Both the position numbers and the translations under genes were made by a program. Under the pieces are notes generated by a model. It had not been told where the DNA came from, searched no databases, and saw nothing but the letters and a program-made list of their open reading frames with translations. From Gammaproteobacteria bacterium (GTDB taxonomy: Bacteria > Pseudomonadota > Gammaproteobacteria > Steroidobacterales > JABDKV01), in assembly GCA_029862165.1 (NCBI GenBank), contig JAOTXU010000005.1, positions 62,001-126,000 of the forward strand: a stretch of 64,000 nt of DNA. The letters are read 5' to 3'. Numbering within the stretch: the first letter of the stretch is position 1; every line of letters begins with the position of its first letter. Of this stretch, positions 37,953-46,421 are shown piece after piece.

Positions 37953-39026
37953 CTAGTCGATCAATCGAGTGATAATGAGGTTGCGCATCTTTTCTGCTCG
38001 TGGAGAAAGTCGGGCATAGGGTTCCGATTTCTCCAGCACTGCGACATTTGGATAGATAATCGAATCGGAGAGAAACTCATCCGGCAAAAGGTCTGCAGCT
38101 GCTTTATTTGGGGTCGCGTAATAGACGTACTCCGCCAGGGCCCTGGCGTTGTCCGGTGTGTTCAGATAATTCAAAAAGTCCGTGGCCAGGTCCTTGTTCT
38201 CCGACGCCTCCATGACTGTCCAGTAGTCGACCCAGAGATTGCCTCCTTCAACAGGGACCACGTACTCGATATCGGCATGATGTTCCCGCAACATTAAGGC
38301 ATCCCCGCTGTACATCATTGCTGCGGCAACCTGTCCGCTTACCATCGCGGATTCTTTGTTCAATGCGAGGTAGGTGTACGTATTCACGAAGGGCTTCTGC
38401 TTTAGCAACAATTGTTCTGCTTCACGTAGTTCCGCCCGGTCGTTGCTGTTGGCGGAATAGCCGATGGACTTAAGAGCCATTCCGATTGCATCTCTTGAGT
38501 TGCCTATCATCCCGATTTTGCCGTGCAAATACTGCTTCGGCGTGTATAGATCATTCCAGCTCGTCAAGCGTTCCGGCACCAGGTCCTTTCTATAAGCAAT
38601 ACCCAGTGTTCCCCAAAAGTATGGAACCGCGTAACCGCGGGAGGCCGGAAAAATATTGAACCATTGCGAGTCAATAAACTTGAGGTTTGGAATCTTGTCG
38701 GGTTCCAACTTAGCAAGCCACCCGCGGCGTCGGTAAGCATCGATATTCACGCCATTAACGATCACGACATCGTACCCTGTGCCATCCATCTCCAGCATGA
38801 TGTCCTCGCGCAGGTCGTCGGACGCGAAATATGCAATGCGGATTTTCACGTCGAACTGATTTTCGAATTCCTGCACGAGTTCAGGATCGAGGTATTCCGA
38901 CCAGTTCAATACCACCAACTCTCGTTTGGCTGCCGTGCTTTCCGGATTGCTGGCAACAGCCTCCATGGAGCACGCACCGAGCAACAGCATCGCGCTCACC
39001 AAGCCCGGAACGGTTTTGATGCACAC
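37953..39026 (-). CDS. PotD/PotF-like periplasmic polyamine-binding lipoprotein
   Basis: A 357-residue extracytoplasmic solute-binding protein, with lipobox LLGAC (C19) after a short signal. The mature start VVLNWSEYLDPELVQEFENQF is characteristic of spermidine/putrescine-binding proteins PotD/PotF, as are YAVPYFWGTLGIAYRKD and WVDYWTVMEAS. A strong RBS (GGAGGTG) precedes the GTG start. No ABC-transporter ATPase or permease is nearby. Instead the gene is 9 bp from a GGDEF-EAL receptor, the arrangement of the Vibrio cholerae NspS-MbaA polyamine sensing pair. A sensory rather than transport role is likely. Confidence 0.88.
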   Translation of the reverse strand: MCIKTVPGLVSAMLLLGACSMEAVASNPESTAAKRELVVLNWSEYLDPELVQEFENQFDVKIRIAYFASDDLREDIMLEMDGTGYDVVIVNGVNIDAYRRRGWLAKLEPDKIPNLKFIDSQWFNIFPASRGYAVPYFWGTLGIAYRKDLVPERLTSWNDLYTPKQYLHGKIGMIGNSRDAIGMALKSIGYSANSNDRAELREAEQLLLKQKPFVNTYTYLALNKESAMVSGQVAAAMMYSGDALMLREHHADIEYVVPVEGGNLWVDYWTVMEASENKDLATDFLNYLNTPDNARALAEYVYYATPNKAAADLLPDEFLSDSIIYPNVAVLEKSEPYARLSPRAEKMRNLIITRLID

Positions 39027-39286
39027 AACTACACCTCCGATTCACTCACTCACGGGCCCTCAGGTGCTGCAAAAAATCCCGGACCTATTGACAGGAGCGC
39101 TACATAAACAGTTGGATTCAGGTATTTTTTCGGCATGCGCGGCGAAAACTTGAACGCGTACCCACGACATAATTCGCCGCATTAGGTGAAGAATCGACCC
39201 AAAAAATAGGTAATTGACCTTATATACGGCAGCTTCAGCCCGCGGTTAACTTAAGTTCATGGCAATTCGTCTCTAAGAGTCTGATA
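39027..39286. other. Divergent promoter region between the polyamine sensor and the cytochrome cluster
   Basis: 260 bp with no gene recognised. It must contain the promoters for the sensor operon (left) and for the NHL-cytochrome operon (right). The part nearest the NHL gene is AT-rich, but no clean -35/-10 pair or FNR-type palindrome was identified. Confidence 0.4.
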
Positions 39287-40573
39287 ATGAAGAAAACAGC
39301 GAGAGAGAGATTGCCTGGGATGAGCTCGGTAATACAAAGAAAAACCGCTCCAGTCCTGACCGTATTAGTCCTGTTGATTGGGTTGGTTGGCTGCGCCACC
39401 CGGCCGATCGTGGAGCAGACGCGCCTGGTGTGGCCACCCGCGCCGGAGACCACCCGCATCGAGTTTGTACGCACTATTACCGGGGAGCAGGATATCCACG
39501 AGGATACGACCTTCTCGCAGAAACTGCTGCACTGGCTCGGTGGTGTGGAGGCCCCGCCAACACGAATTGTCGAACCGATGGGTATCGCTGTATCCGATGA
39601 CGGCGAACGCTTGTACGTGGCGAACTACAATCGCCTGGCTGTATTTGTGTTCGACTTTGGGCAAAAGAAATTCCGGGAGATCGGACCCCTGCAGCAACCA
39701 GTCGGGCTGGCCCTGGATGACAACGAGTATGTCTACGTCGTTGAACAAGGTAAGAAGCAGATCACGGTGTTCAACCAAGATGGCGAGGCAGTGAGCTCGA
39801 TCACACACCCTGACATCTACCGGCCGAGTGGTATTGCCATCGACCGCCGCCTGGGCCGGATCTATTTGGCCGATACTGGCAGAAATGAAGAACTCGCCAA
39901 ACTCAAAAGTCACAACGTCAAGATTTTCAGTCTGGCAGGGGAACTTCTGGGAACAATCGGTCAAGGTATGGGAGACGGTCCGGGGCAGTTTCGCTTTCCG
40001 ACATACTTGGCAGTCGACGAGGACAGCAAGCTTTATGTTGCGGATACGCTCAACGGTCGTGTTCAGGTCTTCGATTCGCGCGGGGTATTTACCAAGACGC
40101 TCGGCGAACGTGGTAATGCATGGGGCATGTTCGACAAGCCAAAGGGAATCGCGGTTGACAACTTCGGCAACGTCTACGTGACCGACTCCGGTTGGTCAAA
40201 CGTGCAGATTTTTAATCAGAATGGCGATGTACTGCTGTTTTTCGGTGGACGCGGGCCAATTCCGGGGATGCTCAGGAATCCGACCGCGATTGCCATCGAT
40301 GGAAGGAACCACATTTACGTGGCTGACTTTGTCAACCACAGAGTCAATGAGTACAGACTAGTCAATACCACGGCTGCTGACAGTTACTCTGCGACGCAAT
40401 CTGAGGCACATTCCGGTATTGGCATGACACTGCGGTGGGCGGCCCAGCTGCATCAATTGCGCGCGGCCAAAACCAATCGAGCATCATTAAACACGGTTGT
40501 TGAAACGGCGCCGGCTGATGGCATTAAGCTGAGGCTGGATCGTGAATTTAACCACGACGCAAAATTACTGTAA
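39287..40573 (+). CDS. NHL-repeat beta-propeller lipoprotein (cytochrome-cluster associated)
   Basis: A predicted lipoprotein (428 residues from 39287; C36 in LVGC). The ATG at 39320 would give a more ordinary 24-residue signal and is a real alternative. After the motif VWPPAPETTRIEFVR, residues about 95-370 form six NHL blades, recognisable by repeats such as PSGIAIDRRLGRIYLADTG, PTYLAVDEDSKLYVADT, PKGIAVDNFGNVYVTDS and PTAIAIDGRNHIYVADF. The last 60 residues are non-repetitive. NHL propellers accompany outer-membrane multiheme cytochromes in known electron-transfer loci such as those of Geobacter. It opens an apparent operon with four cytochromes and a barrel. Confidence 0.85.
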   Translation: MKKTARERLPGMSSVIQRKTAPVLTVLVLLIGLVGCATRPIVEQTRLVWPPAPETTRIEFVRTITGEQDIHEDTTFSQKLLHWLGGVEAPPTRIVEPMGIAVSDDGERLYVANYNRLAVFVFDFGQKKFREIGPLQQPVGLALDDNEYVYVVEQGKKQITVFNQDGEAVSSITHPDIYRPSGIAIDRRLGRIYLADTGRNEELAKLKSHNVKIFSLAGELLGTIGQGMGDGPGQFRFPTYLAVDEDSKLYVADTLNGRVQVFDSRGVFTKTLGERGNAWGMFDKPKGIAVDNFGNVYVTDSGWSNVQIFNQNGDVLLFFGGRGPIPGMLRNPTAIAIDGRNHIYVADFVNHRVNEYRLVNTTAADSYSATQSEAHSGIGMTLRWAAQLHQLRAAKTNRASLNTVVETAPADGIKLRLDREFNHDAKLL

Positions 40574-40587
40574 CGAAGGGGCACGTC

Positions 40588-41340
40588 ATGAAGATGATTA
40601 GCACTATAACAACCTGGCTTGCGCTGATGACGGCGTTTCTGTTTGTATCGCCGGTGGTGATCGCGGCACCGGGCGACGGGATAATGGGCACTAGCCATGA
40701 CTTTTCCGGGGTCGCAAGTCCTGCAACAGGCGTTTGTACTTTTTGTCACACGCCGCACAAAGCGCAATCCCAGGCACTGCTGTGGAACCACGACCTCAGC
40801 ACGAATACTTTTTCGTGGACCGACCCCACCACCACCGCTGGAACCGAGTATCCAACGATCGTTGGTGATCAGTACAAGGGCGTGTCCGTAAAATGTCTGA
40901 GCTGTCATGACGGTAGTGTTGCCGTTGGCGATGTGGGTTGGTGGAATGCCGGTGAACCTGCTGCGCCATTGCTCAATTTCTTTATTCCACCGAATTCGCC
41001 AGGCAGTATGGGCAACGCCGGCAACATGTTCGGCAACCACCCGGTGGCCATGCCGTTCCCGTGGAACAATGCCCCGAGCACCTACAATGGAAAAACTACA
41101 GGCGACGGCATTATTCTCGGCGACTGGAAATCCGACCCGCAAACGCTGGGCATTCGCCTGTTCAATGACGACGGTTCGGGTAACACCAGTGCCGGCGCAG
41201 TCGCTGGCCAGACCGGCATCGAGTGCTCGTCCTGCCATGATCCACACAATGGATCCGGCGTCGAAGATGTGTTCTTCCTGCGCGGAACACTCGGTGGATC
41301 AGATGTTCCTTACATCTGTTTGAAATGCCATACGAAGTAA
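40588..41340 (+). CDS. Exported tetraheme c-type cytochrome (doubled-CxxCH type)
   Basis: A 250-residue exported protein: signal peptide about residues 1-26, then four heme-binding motifs: CTFCH 50-54, CLSCH 103-107, CSSCH 213-217 and CLKCH 244-248. The segments SHDFSG, CTFCHTPH, LLWN, CLSCHDG, NHPV, CSSCHDPH recur in the same order in the first part of the twelve-heme protein at 46408, so the two are paralogues. It lies 14 bp after the NHL gene with a strong GAAGGGG RBS. Four-heme proteins of this general type include filament-forming extracellular cytochromes, but polymerisation here is only a possibility. Confidence 0.88.
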   Translation: MKMISTITTWLALMTAFLFVSPVVIAAPGDGIMGTSHDFSGVASPATGVCTFCHTPHKAQSQALLWNHDLSTNTFSWTDPTTTAGTEYPTIVGDQYKGVSVKCLSCHDGSVAVGDVGWWNAGEPAAPLLNFFIPPNSPGSMGNAGNMFGNHPVAMPFPWNNAPSTYNGKTTGDGIILGDWKSDPQTLGIRLFNDDGSGNTSAGAVAGQTGIECSSCHDPHNGSGVEDVFFLRGTLGGSDVPYICLKCHTK

Positions 41341-41438
41341 ACAGGCGTTAGGAGAATCAGTCAGCTAAGTAACCTGCGATGTCTTCCTTCTGAGACCGGA
41401 GTCGGCGACGGCGCCGGATTGAGAACAAGCACGAAACG

Positions 41439-42944
41439 GTGAAACGAAAATACGCCATACGATCGCTAGTCGCTGGGGCCGGACTCGCCCTGCTGGCCGG
41501 TGCCTGCAGCGAGTCGACACGGATGTTGATATTCGATGGCGCCGAAGACACGTCGCCACCCCCCACTCACAAAGTTCGCCGTAATTTGCATGATGAGATT
41601 GCCGAGCTTGAGCGTCAGTTGGCGGAGAGCCAGGCGCGGGAACTTGCTGCAAGGGAACTTACAGGCGAGTCGCCGGCGGAGATACCCCAGGCTGAGAAAA
41701 CCAAAACCTGGTCGCAAGTGTCCGAGGTCCTACCAAAGAACGCCGGTGGCGACGTGGACTGGGTGCAGGCCATGGTCGACGGGGTCATCGCCCCGCGTGC
41801 GGCTGTCAACCCGGCTACACCAGAACAAGCTGTGTTCAATCTGGACGTCAAGCTCGCGCGTAGCGGCATTGATGCTTTTGCGGTGACTTACCCGCACGCG
41901 CCCCACACCGAGTTATTGAGTTGTGACAGCTGCCATCCGGCGATTTTTCCGCTGAGTCGTGAGATTGAGCCGACGCGCATAACGATGGCCGCGATCAACG
42001 ATGGCCAATATTGCGGAGAGTGTCATGGTACGGTCGCTTTCGCCCCCGAGCAGGGTTGCCCCCGCTGTCATGAGGGACTTGCCTTCAGCCAAGTTGCCTG
42101 GCAGCCAGCCGACCAGCCACGAACGCCCATCGAACATGTCACGACCTGGGACGAAGCAATGAAGTTGTTGCCGGTCACCGGTGGTGGAGCCGACTGGGTG
42201 AAGGCATTGAATGACGGCGTAATTGTCCCGCGTCCAGGTGCGCGTGCCGATGCCGTAGATATGCCCGTGTTACCTGTTGACGTCGAACGCATACCCGCCG
42301 CCGGTGCAGCTTTCAAAGTGCATTTTCCGCACGCCGCGCACACCCAGTTGCTTAGCTGTACTACCTGCCACACTGACATCTTTCAGATGCAGAAAGGCGC
42401 TACTCCGATGAGCATGGAAATGATTTATAACGGAGAGGCCTGCGGCGTCTGCCACGGCAAGGTATCTTTCGCCGCCCAAGATGCCTGCGCGCGTTGCCAC
42501 ACCGGCATCCCGGCCGGCCAGAAGTGGCGGCCGTCCGAGGCGCCACGCACACCCATTGAACGCGTCCGATCCTGGCAGGCGGCTGAAAAGCTGCTGCCGG
42601 TCAATACTGGCGGGCCCGACTGGGTCAAGGCCCAGGCTGACGGTGTGATTGCGCCACGTGCAGGACCGAAATCCGACGCCGCGCATCAGCCTGTGCTACC
42701 GATTGACATCGAACGCATCCCTGCTGCAAATCCCATGCTTAAAGTTGTCTTTTCGCATGCCGCGCACACACAGTTGCTTAGCTGTGCCACCTGCCATACG
42801 GATATATTTGAGATGCGCAGGGGCTCGACCGAAATCACCATGGAAAAAATCTTTGCTGGCGAGACCTGCGGTGCCTGTCACGGAACGGTGGCTTTTGCAC
42901 CCCAGGCCTGTGCCAGATGTCATGTCTCGTTGGGAGGAGGGTAA
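41439..42944 (+). CDS. Nona-heme lipoprotein cytochrome built from three c7-type triheme modules
   Basis: A 501-residue predicted lipoprotein (LAGAC, C23; GTG start) with an acidic coiled-coil stalk (about residues 50-75). Three modules of about 145 residues follow, each beginning with a DWVxAxxDGVIxPR motif (107, 252, 394) and carrying three heme sites: CDSCH 162, CGECH 192, CPRCH 207; CTTCH 307, CGVCH 335, CARCH 350; CATCH 449, CGACH 477, CARCH 491. The FPHAAHTxLLSC segment supplies distal His residues. Modules resemble the c7-type triheme cytochromes of periplasmic electron wires. Tandem modules suggest an extended periplasm-spanning wire anchored by lipid. The next gene encodes a single module. 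Confidence 0.88.
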   Translation: MKRKYAIRSLVAGAGLALLAGACSESTRMLIFDGAEDTSPPPTHKVRRNLHDEIAELERQLAESQARELAARELTGESPAEIPQAEKTKTWSQVSEVLPKNAGGDVDWVQAMVDGVIAPRAAVNPATPEQAVFNLDVKLARSGIDAFAVTYPHAPHTELLSCDSCHPAIFPLSREIEPTRITMAAINDGQYCGECHGTVAFAPEQGCPRCHEGLAFSQVAWQPADQPRTPIEHVTTWDEAMKLLPVTGGGADWVKALNDGVIVPRPGARADAVDMPVLPVDVERIPAAGAAFKVHFPHAAHTQLLSCTTCHTDIFQMQKGATPMSMEMIYNGEACGVCHGKVSFAAQDACARCHTGIPAGQKWRPSEAPRTPIERVRSWQAAEKLLPVNTGGPDWVKAQADGVIAPRAGPKSDAAHQPVLPIDIERIPAANPMLKVVFSHAAHTQLLSCATCHTDIFEMRRGSTEITMEKIFAGETCGACHGTVAFAPQACARCHVSLGGG

Positions 42945-42946
42945 TT

Positions 42947-43276
42947 ATGAAAAGGCTTTGGCGTATCGTGGGCGTTGTGCTTATTGCGGCCATTAGCTTG
43001 AATGTGGCCTACGCCGTCTATGGGGATATCTTGCTAGAGCGTAGAGGCCCCACCAGCGAAGCCGATTTTCCGCGTGTTGTGTTTCCCCATTGGTTCCACC
43101 GTATCCGGTACAAATGTTACGCCTGTCATACCGAAATCTTCGAGATGAAGGCGGGCGCCAATGAGATCACCATGGAGGCGATATTGGCGGGTAAATTCTG
43201 TGGCGAGTGCCATAACGGTCAGATAGCGTGGGCGGCGAGCTTCGATACCTGTTCCAAGTGTCACGTCGGACAGTAG
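42947..43276 (+). CDS. Membrane-anchored triheme c7-type cytochrome
   Basis: A 109-residue protein with an N-terminal hydrophobic segment (about 6-24), which may be an uncleaved anchor or signal, then one triheme module: CYACH 57-61, CGECH 85-89, CSKCH 102-106. It matches the last module of the preceding nona-heme protein (HTEIFEM, EITMEAIxAGxxCGxCHxG), so the two share origin. GGGAGGAGGG precedes the ATG at 42947, two bases after the upstream stop. Position suggests a small electron shuttle or inner-membrane entry point feeding the larger cytochromes. Confidence 0.85.
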   Translation: MKRLWRIVGVVLIAAISLNVAYAVYGDILLERRGPTSEADFPRVVFPHWFHRIRYKCYACHTEIFEMKAGANEITMEAILAGKFCGECHNGQIAWAASFDTCSKCHVGQ

Positions 43277-43311
43277 GCAATGCACGCGCCGCGAATTATT
43301 CGGGTTAGCGG

Positions 43312-45351
43312 ATGAGCAGGGTTCGTGCTGGCATGAGTGTGAGCCGCGCAGTTGCTGCGGCCATGCTTTTTTTTTGCAGCGCGCCCGTTGTTGCCGATGG
43401 CTTTACATTGGGCAATTGGGAAACGACCCTGGAGCTGGTCGCCGATTACACGAATGTCGAGGTCGATCGCGGCCAGACCCGGCGCAGTGAGAACGAGTCG
43501 CTGCGCACAGAGGAGCGGCTGACGCTGCGTAATAACGGTAGCTACTACTTTGATCGCCGTCTGTTGGACTTGAGTTTTGGGGCAACCTTCGGGTTGTCGC
43601 AGGATAGCGTCACGTCGAGCACTTCCGGAATGGACTTCGAGGACAACCGCGACGCGGATTTGTCAGGCTACGATTTCTTTGCCGGAATCTTGAAAGGCAA
43701 AAACACTTTATCGGCCAATCTTTTTGCGAATCGCAACAGGTATATCCAGACACGCGAGCTGGCCGGACGGACCGACATTGATATTCAGCAGCAGGGTCTA
43801 ACGCTGATCTCGCGAAGTCTCTATATCCCTTCGACGCTAAGTATCCGTCAGGAGCTCATCGACGAGTCCACTCGTGCCGGCCCGACAACGGTACGCAGCG
43901 ATGAGCAACGGGACATTTTGACGTATCAGGGTCGGCGCGGTTGGCTCAACTCGCAGCTGACACTGCGGTATGAGCAAATTGAGAAGACCGACGAGTTTTT
44001 CCCTCTGCTCGACTTCGAGAGTCGGGAAGGCAGTGTTTATTCCAGCATCGATTTTGGACCGAAGCTGAAGTTACGCTGGGATTCCCGCCTGCGCAGTTTC
44101 TCACGCGATGATTTTTCCGAAGAGGATCGTCTTGACATCGAGCAACTACTGCAGGTCCAACACAGTCCGCAATTGCGTACACGATATCGCTACTATTACA
44201 TCGACACTTCAAGGCCGGCTGGCGACACGCGTACCGAAACGGCGTCATTCGGTTTGCACCACCGGCTATATGACAGTCTCACCACTGATCTGCAAGCCGA
44301 GGCGACCGATCAGAATTTAGTCGACGGTTCACGGCAGTTTTATGTTATTCGCACCAACTTTGGCTACACGAAGCTGCTGCCGGGCGAAGGGCGGTTGACG
44401 GCCAGTCTGGGGTACTCGCATGAAGAGGAGGATGACGATTTCGACGTTGCCTTCGTACCGCAGGAATCGCATGCTTTTGACGCGACGTTCGCACTCCCCG
44501 TTGGTCTTGGCAACACTAATGTCGTTGCGGCCTCGGTGCAGATTCTAAAAGTTGCTGAGGGTCCAAGTGTCGCAGGCTGTGGCACACTTCCGGTGCCCAA
44601 CATGCTGGTAGAAGGCGTGGACTACAGTCTGCAGACTATCGGAAACCGGACAGAGATTATTCCGCTACCCTGTACGCTGACCACACCGGGCATTAATCCA
44701 GGTGACACCATTGCAGTGGACTACGAGTTCACACGCGGTGGCATGCCGGTTGCGTTTGCTTCGGACAATTATCGCGTCAATGTCAGTGTGGACTACGGCT
44801 GGATACGGCCGTTTTTCGTTCACCAGCAGACAAATCAGGAGCTGACGTCCGGTACGGGCGGCGATTTTTTAACAGATCTTCAAATTGACATTCTCGGACT
44901 GGAGTTACGGCGTGATCGTGGCCGCCTGCAGACCAGTATTCGGACAGAGTTCGAGGAGTACGACTCCGACGATCAGATCTATGACGAATTCAGGGCCAAT
45001 CAGACTCTACGATACGCCTTCAGACCGGGGCTCACACTGACGTTGAATGGCAGGCAAAGCTTTAGAGAGTTTTCAATGCCGACAAACCGGAAAACCGATT
45101 TGTTGTCCCTACGTTCCATCCTCAGCTATTCACGCGGTCCAAATCTGTACATCGATGTGTTGGGAAATATCCGCAGCATCGAAGACAGCATCGTGCCGGA
45201 GGAATACATTCGTGAACTCGGCGTGCAGGTGCGATGGCATTATGGCAGGCTGGAGGTGTATCCAAGCTTGAAGTACATCGACATAGAGCGTGGAAATGTA
45301 GATTCGAGCGAGTACCGGGCCTTTGTGCGTTTGCGCCGGCGATTTTTCTAA
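43312..45351 (+). CDS. Outer-membrane beta-barrel of a probable porin-cytochrome conduit
   Basis: A 679-residue exported protein (from 43312; a second ATG at 43333 also gives a good signal peptide ending VVA). The mature protein is a long series of amphipathic beta strands with aromatic belts and ends in RRRFF, the C-terminal aromatic signature recognised by the Bam machinery. One long loop (about residues 420-470) contains the only two mature cysteines, possibly a disulfide. No heme motif and no N-terminal CxxC of the MtrB/PioB type is present, so it is analogous to but not clearly homologous with MtrB. Its place between cytochrome genes supports a conduit role. Confidence 0.78.
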   Translation: MSRVRAGMSVSRAVAAAMLFFCSAPVVADGFTLGNWETTLELVADYTNVEVDRGQTRRSENESLRTEERLTLRNNGSYYFDRRLLDLSFGATFGLSQDSVTSSTSGMDFEDNRDADLSGYDFFAGILKGKNTLSANLFANRNRYIQTRELAGRTDIDIQQQGLTLISRSLYIPSTLSIRQELIDESTRAGPTTVRSDEQRDILTYQGRRGWLNSQLTLRYEQIEKTDEFFPLLDFESREGSVYSSIDFGPKLKLRWDSRLRSFSRDDFSEEDRLDIEQLLQVQHSPQLRTRYRYYYIDTSRPAGDTRTETASFGLHHRLYDSLTTDLQAEATDQNLVDGSRQFYVIRTNFGYTKLLPGEGRLTASLGYSHEEEDDDFDVAFVPQESHAFDATFALPVGLGNTNVVAASVQILKVAEGPSVAGCGTLPVPNMLVEGVDYSLQTIGNRTEIIPLPCTLTTPGINPGDTIAVDYEFTRGGMPVAFASDNYRVNVSVDYGWIRPFFVHQQTNQELTSGTGGDFLTDLQIDILGLELRRDRGRLQTSIRTEFEEYDSDDQIYDEFRANQTLRYAFRPGLTLTLNGRQSFREFSMPTNRKTDLLSLRSILSYSRGPNLYIDVLGNIRSIEDSIVPEEYIRELGVQVRWHYGRLEVYPSLKYIDIERGNVDSSEYRAFVRLRRRFF

Positions 45352-45371
45352 TTGAAAGAGAGTTTCAAGTG

Positions 45372-46421
45372 ATGAGCACGCAGAATTGGATAGGCGTCAT
45401 GACGCTCTTTCTGATAGGCGGTCTGAATACGGCGTGCGTCTCGTCTGTGCGTGACAATGCAGGCGGGCCTGAGTTGACGGCGGAGTCACCGGTATGGCCG
45501 TCCGCGCCCGAGCAAGCCAGAATTCGCTTTGTCAGATCCGTCGCACACCCGGCAGATCTGGGTATCAAGCCTTCGATTTGGAAACGTATTCTCGGGGCGA
45601 TCCGAGGCGAGGAAGAACATTCGTTCGTACGTCCGGGCGGCGTGGTGGTCCAGGGTGACATCATTTATGTGGCGGATCCCGGAGCCAAAGCTCTGTGGAT
45701 TGTGAATCCCGGTGCTTCGCGGTTCAGCAGAATCCGGGAGGCAGGGGAGGAAAAGCTGATGTCTCCGGTCTCGGTCGCGGCAGGGCCGGACGGAAGTGTT
45801 TACGTGGCCGATTCCTATCTGGCGAAGATATTCATCTTTGCCTCAGACGGCGAGCTGATCGGGACGATCAGTGACGCAAAGTTCCAACGGCCGGCCGGCG
45901 TTGCCTACGACCATTCAAGCGATCGGTTGTATGTGGCCGACAGCGCGGCGCATCAAATCTGGGTTTTTGCCGGCGAGGGCACGCTGCTGGGCGAAATCGG
46001 CGGGCGGGGTGCCGGTGACGGTGAATTCAATTTTCCCACCCATGTTGCCGTGGACCAGCAGGGGTCTGTCTATGTTACCGATGCGCTGGGATTCCGGATT
46101 CAGCGCTTGGCGCAGGATGGGCGTTTTGTCGCCGCCTTTGGTCACCATGGTAACGGGTCCGGCGACTTTGCTGCCCCTAAAGGTGTGGCAGTGGACAGTG
46201 ACGGACACATTTATGTCGTCGACGCGTTGTTTGATGCTGTGCAGATCTTCGACGAGGGCGGACGTTTCCTGCTCGGTTTTGGCGAACGGGGCGTTGACCG
46301 CGGTCAGTTTTGGCTGCCCGGTAGTCTCTACATTGACGCCGATGACAAAATTTATGTTGCCGACGGCTTCAATAAGCGGATTCAGATCTTTGAATATCTC
46401 GCCGGTGATGATGATGGTTAG
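45372..46421 (+). CDS. Second NHL-repeat beta-propeller lipoprotein
   Basis: A 349-residue predicted lipoprotein (LNTAC, C22). It shares with the first NHL protein the motif VWPSAPEQARIRFVR, and then five to six NHL blades such as PVSVAAGPDGSVYVADS, PAGVAYDHSSDRLYVADS, PTHVAVDQQGSVYVTDA, PKGVAVDSDGHIYVVDA and PGSLYIDADDKIYVADG. The C-terminus is acidic. Its stop overlaps the start of the twelve-heme cytochrome by 14 bp, so propeller and cytochrome are probably made in fixed proportion and may form one extracellular complex. The frame is open upstream from 45234, but that would overlap the barrel gene. Confidence 0.85.
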   Translation: MSTQNWIGVMTLFLIGGLNTACVSSVRDNAGGPELTAESPVWPSAPEQARIRFVRSVAHPADLGIKPSIWKRILGAIRGEEEHSFVRPGGVVVQGDIIYVADPGAKALWIVNPGASRFSRIREAGEEKLMSPVSVAAGPDGSVYVADSYLAKIFIFASDGELIGTISDAKFQRPAGVAYDHSSDRLYVADSAAHQIWVFAGEGTLLGEIGGRGAGDGEFNFPTHVAVDQQGSVYVTDALGFRIQRLAQDGRFVAAFGHHGNGSGDFAAPKGVAVDSDGHIYVVDALFDAVQIFDEGGRFLLGFGERGVDRGQFWLPGSLYIDADDKIYVADGFNKRIQIFEYLAGDDDG

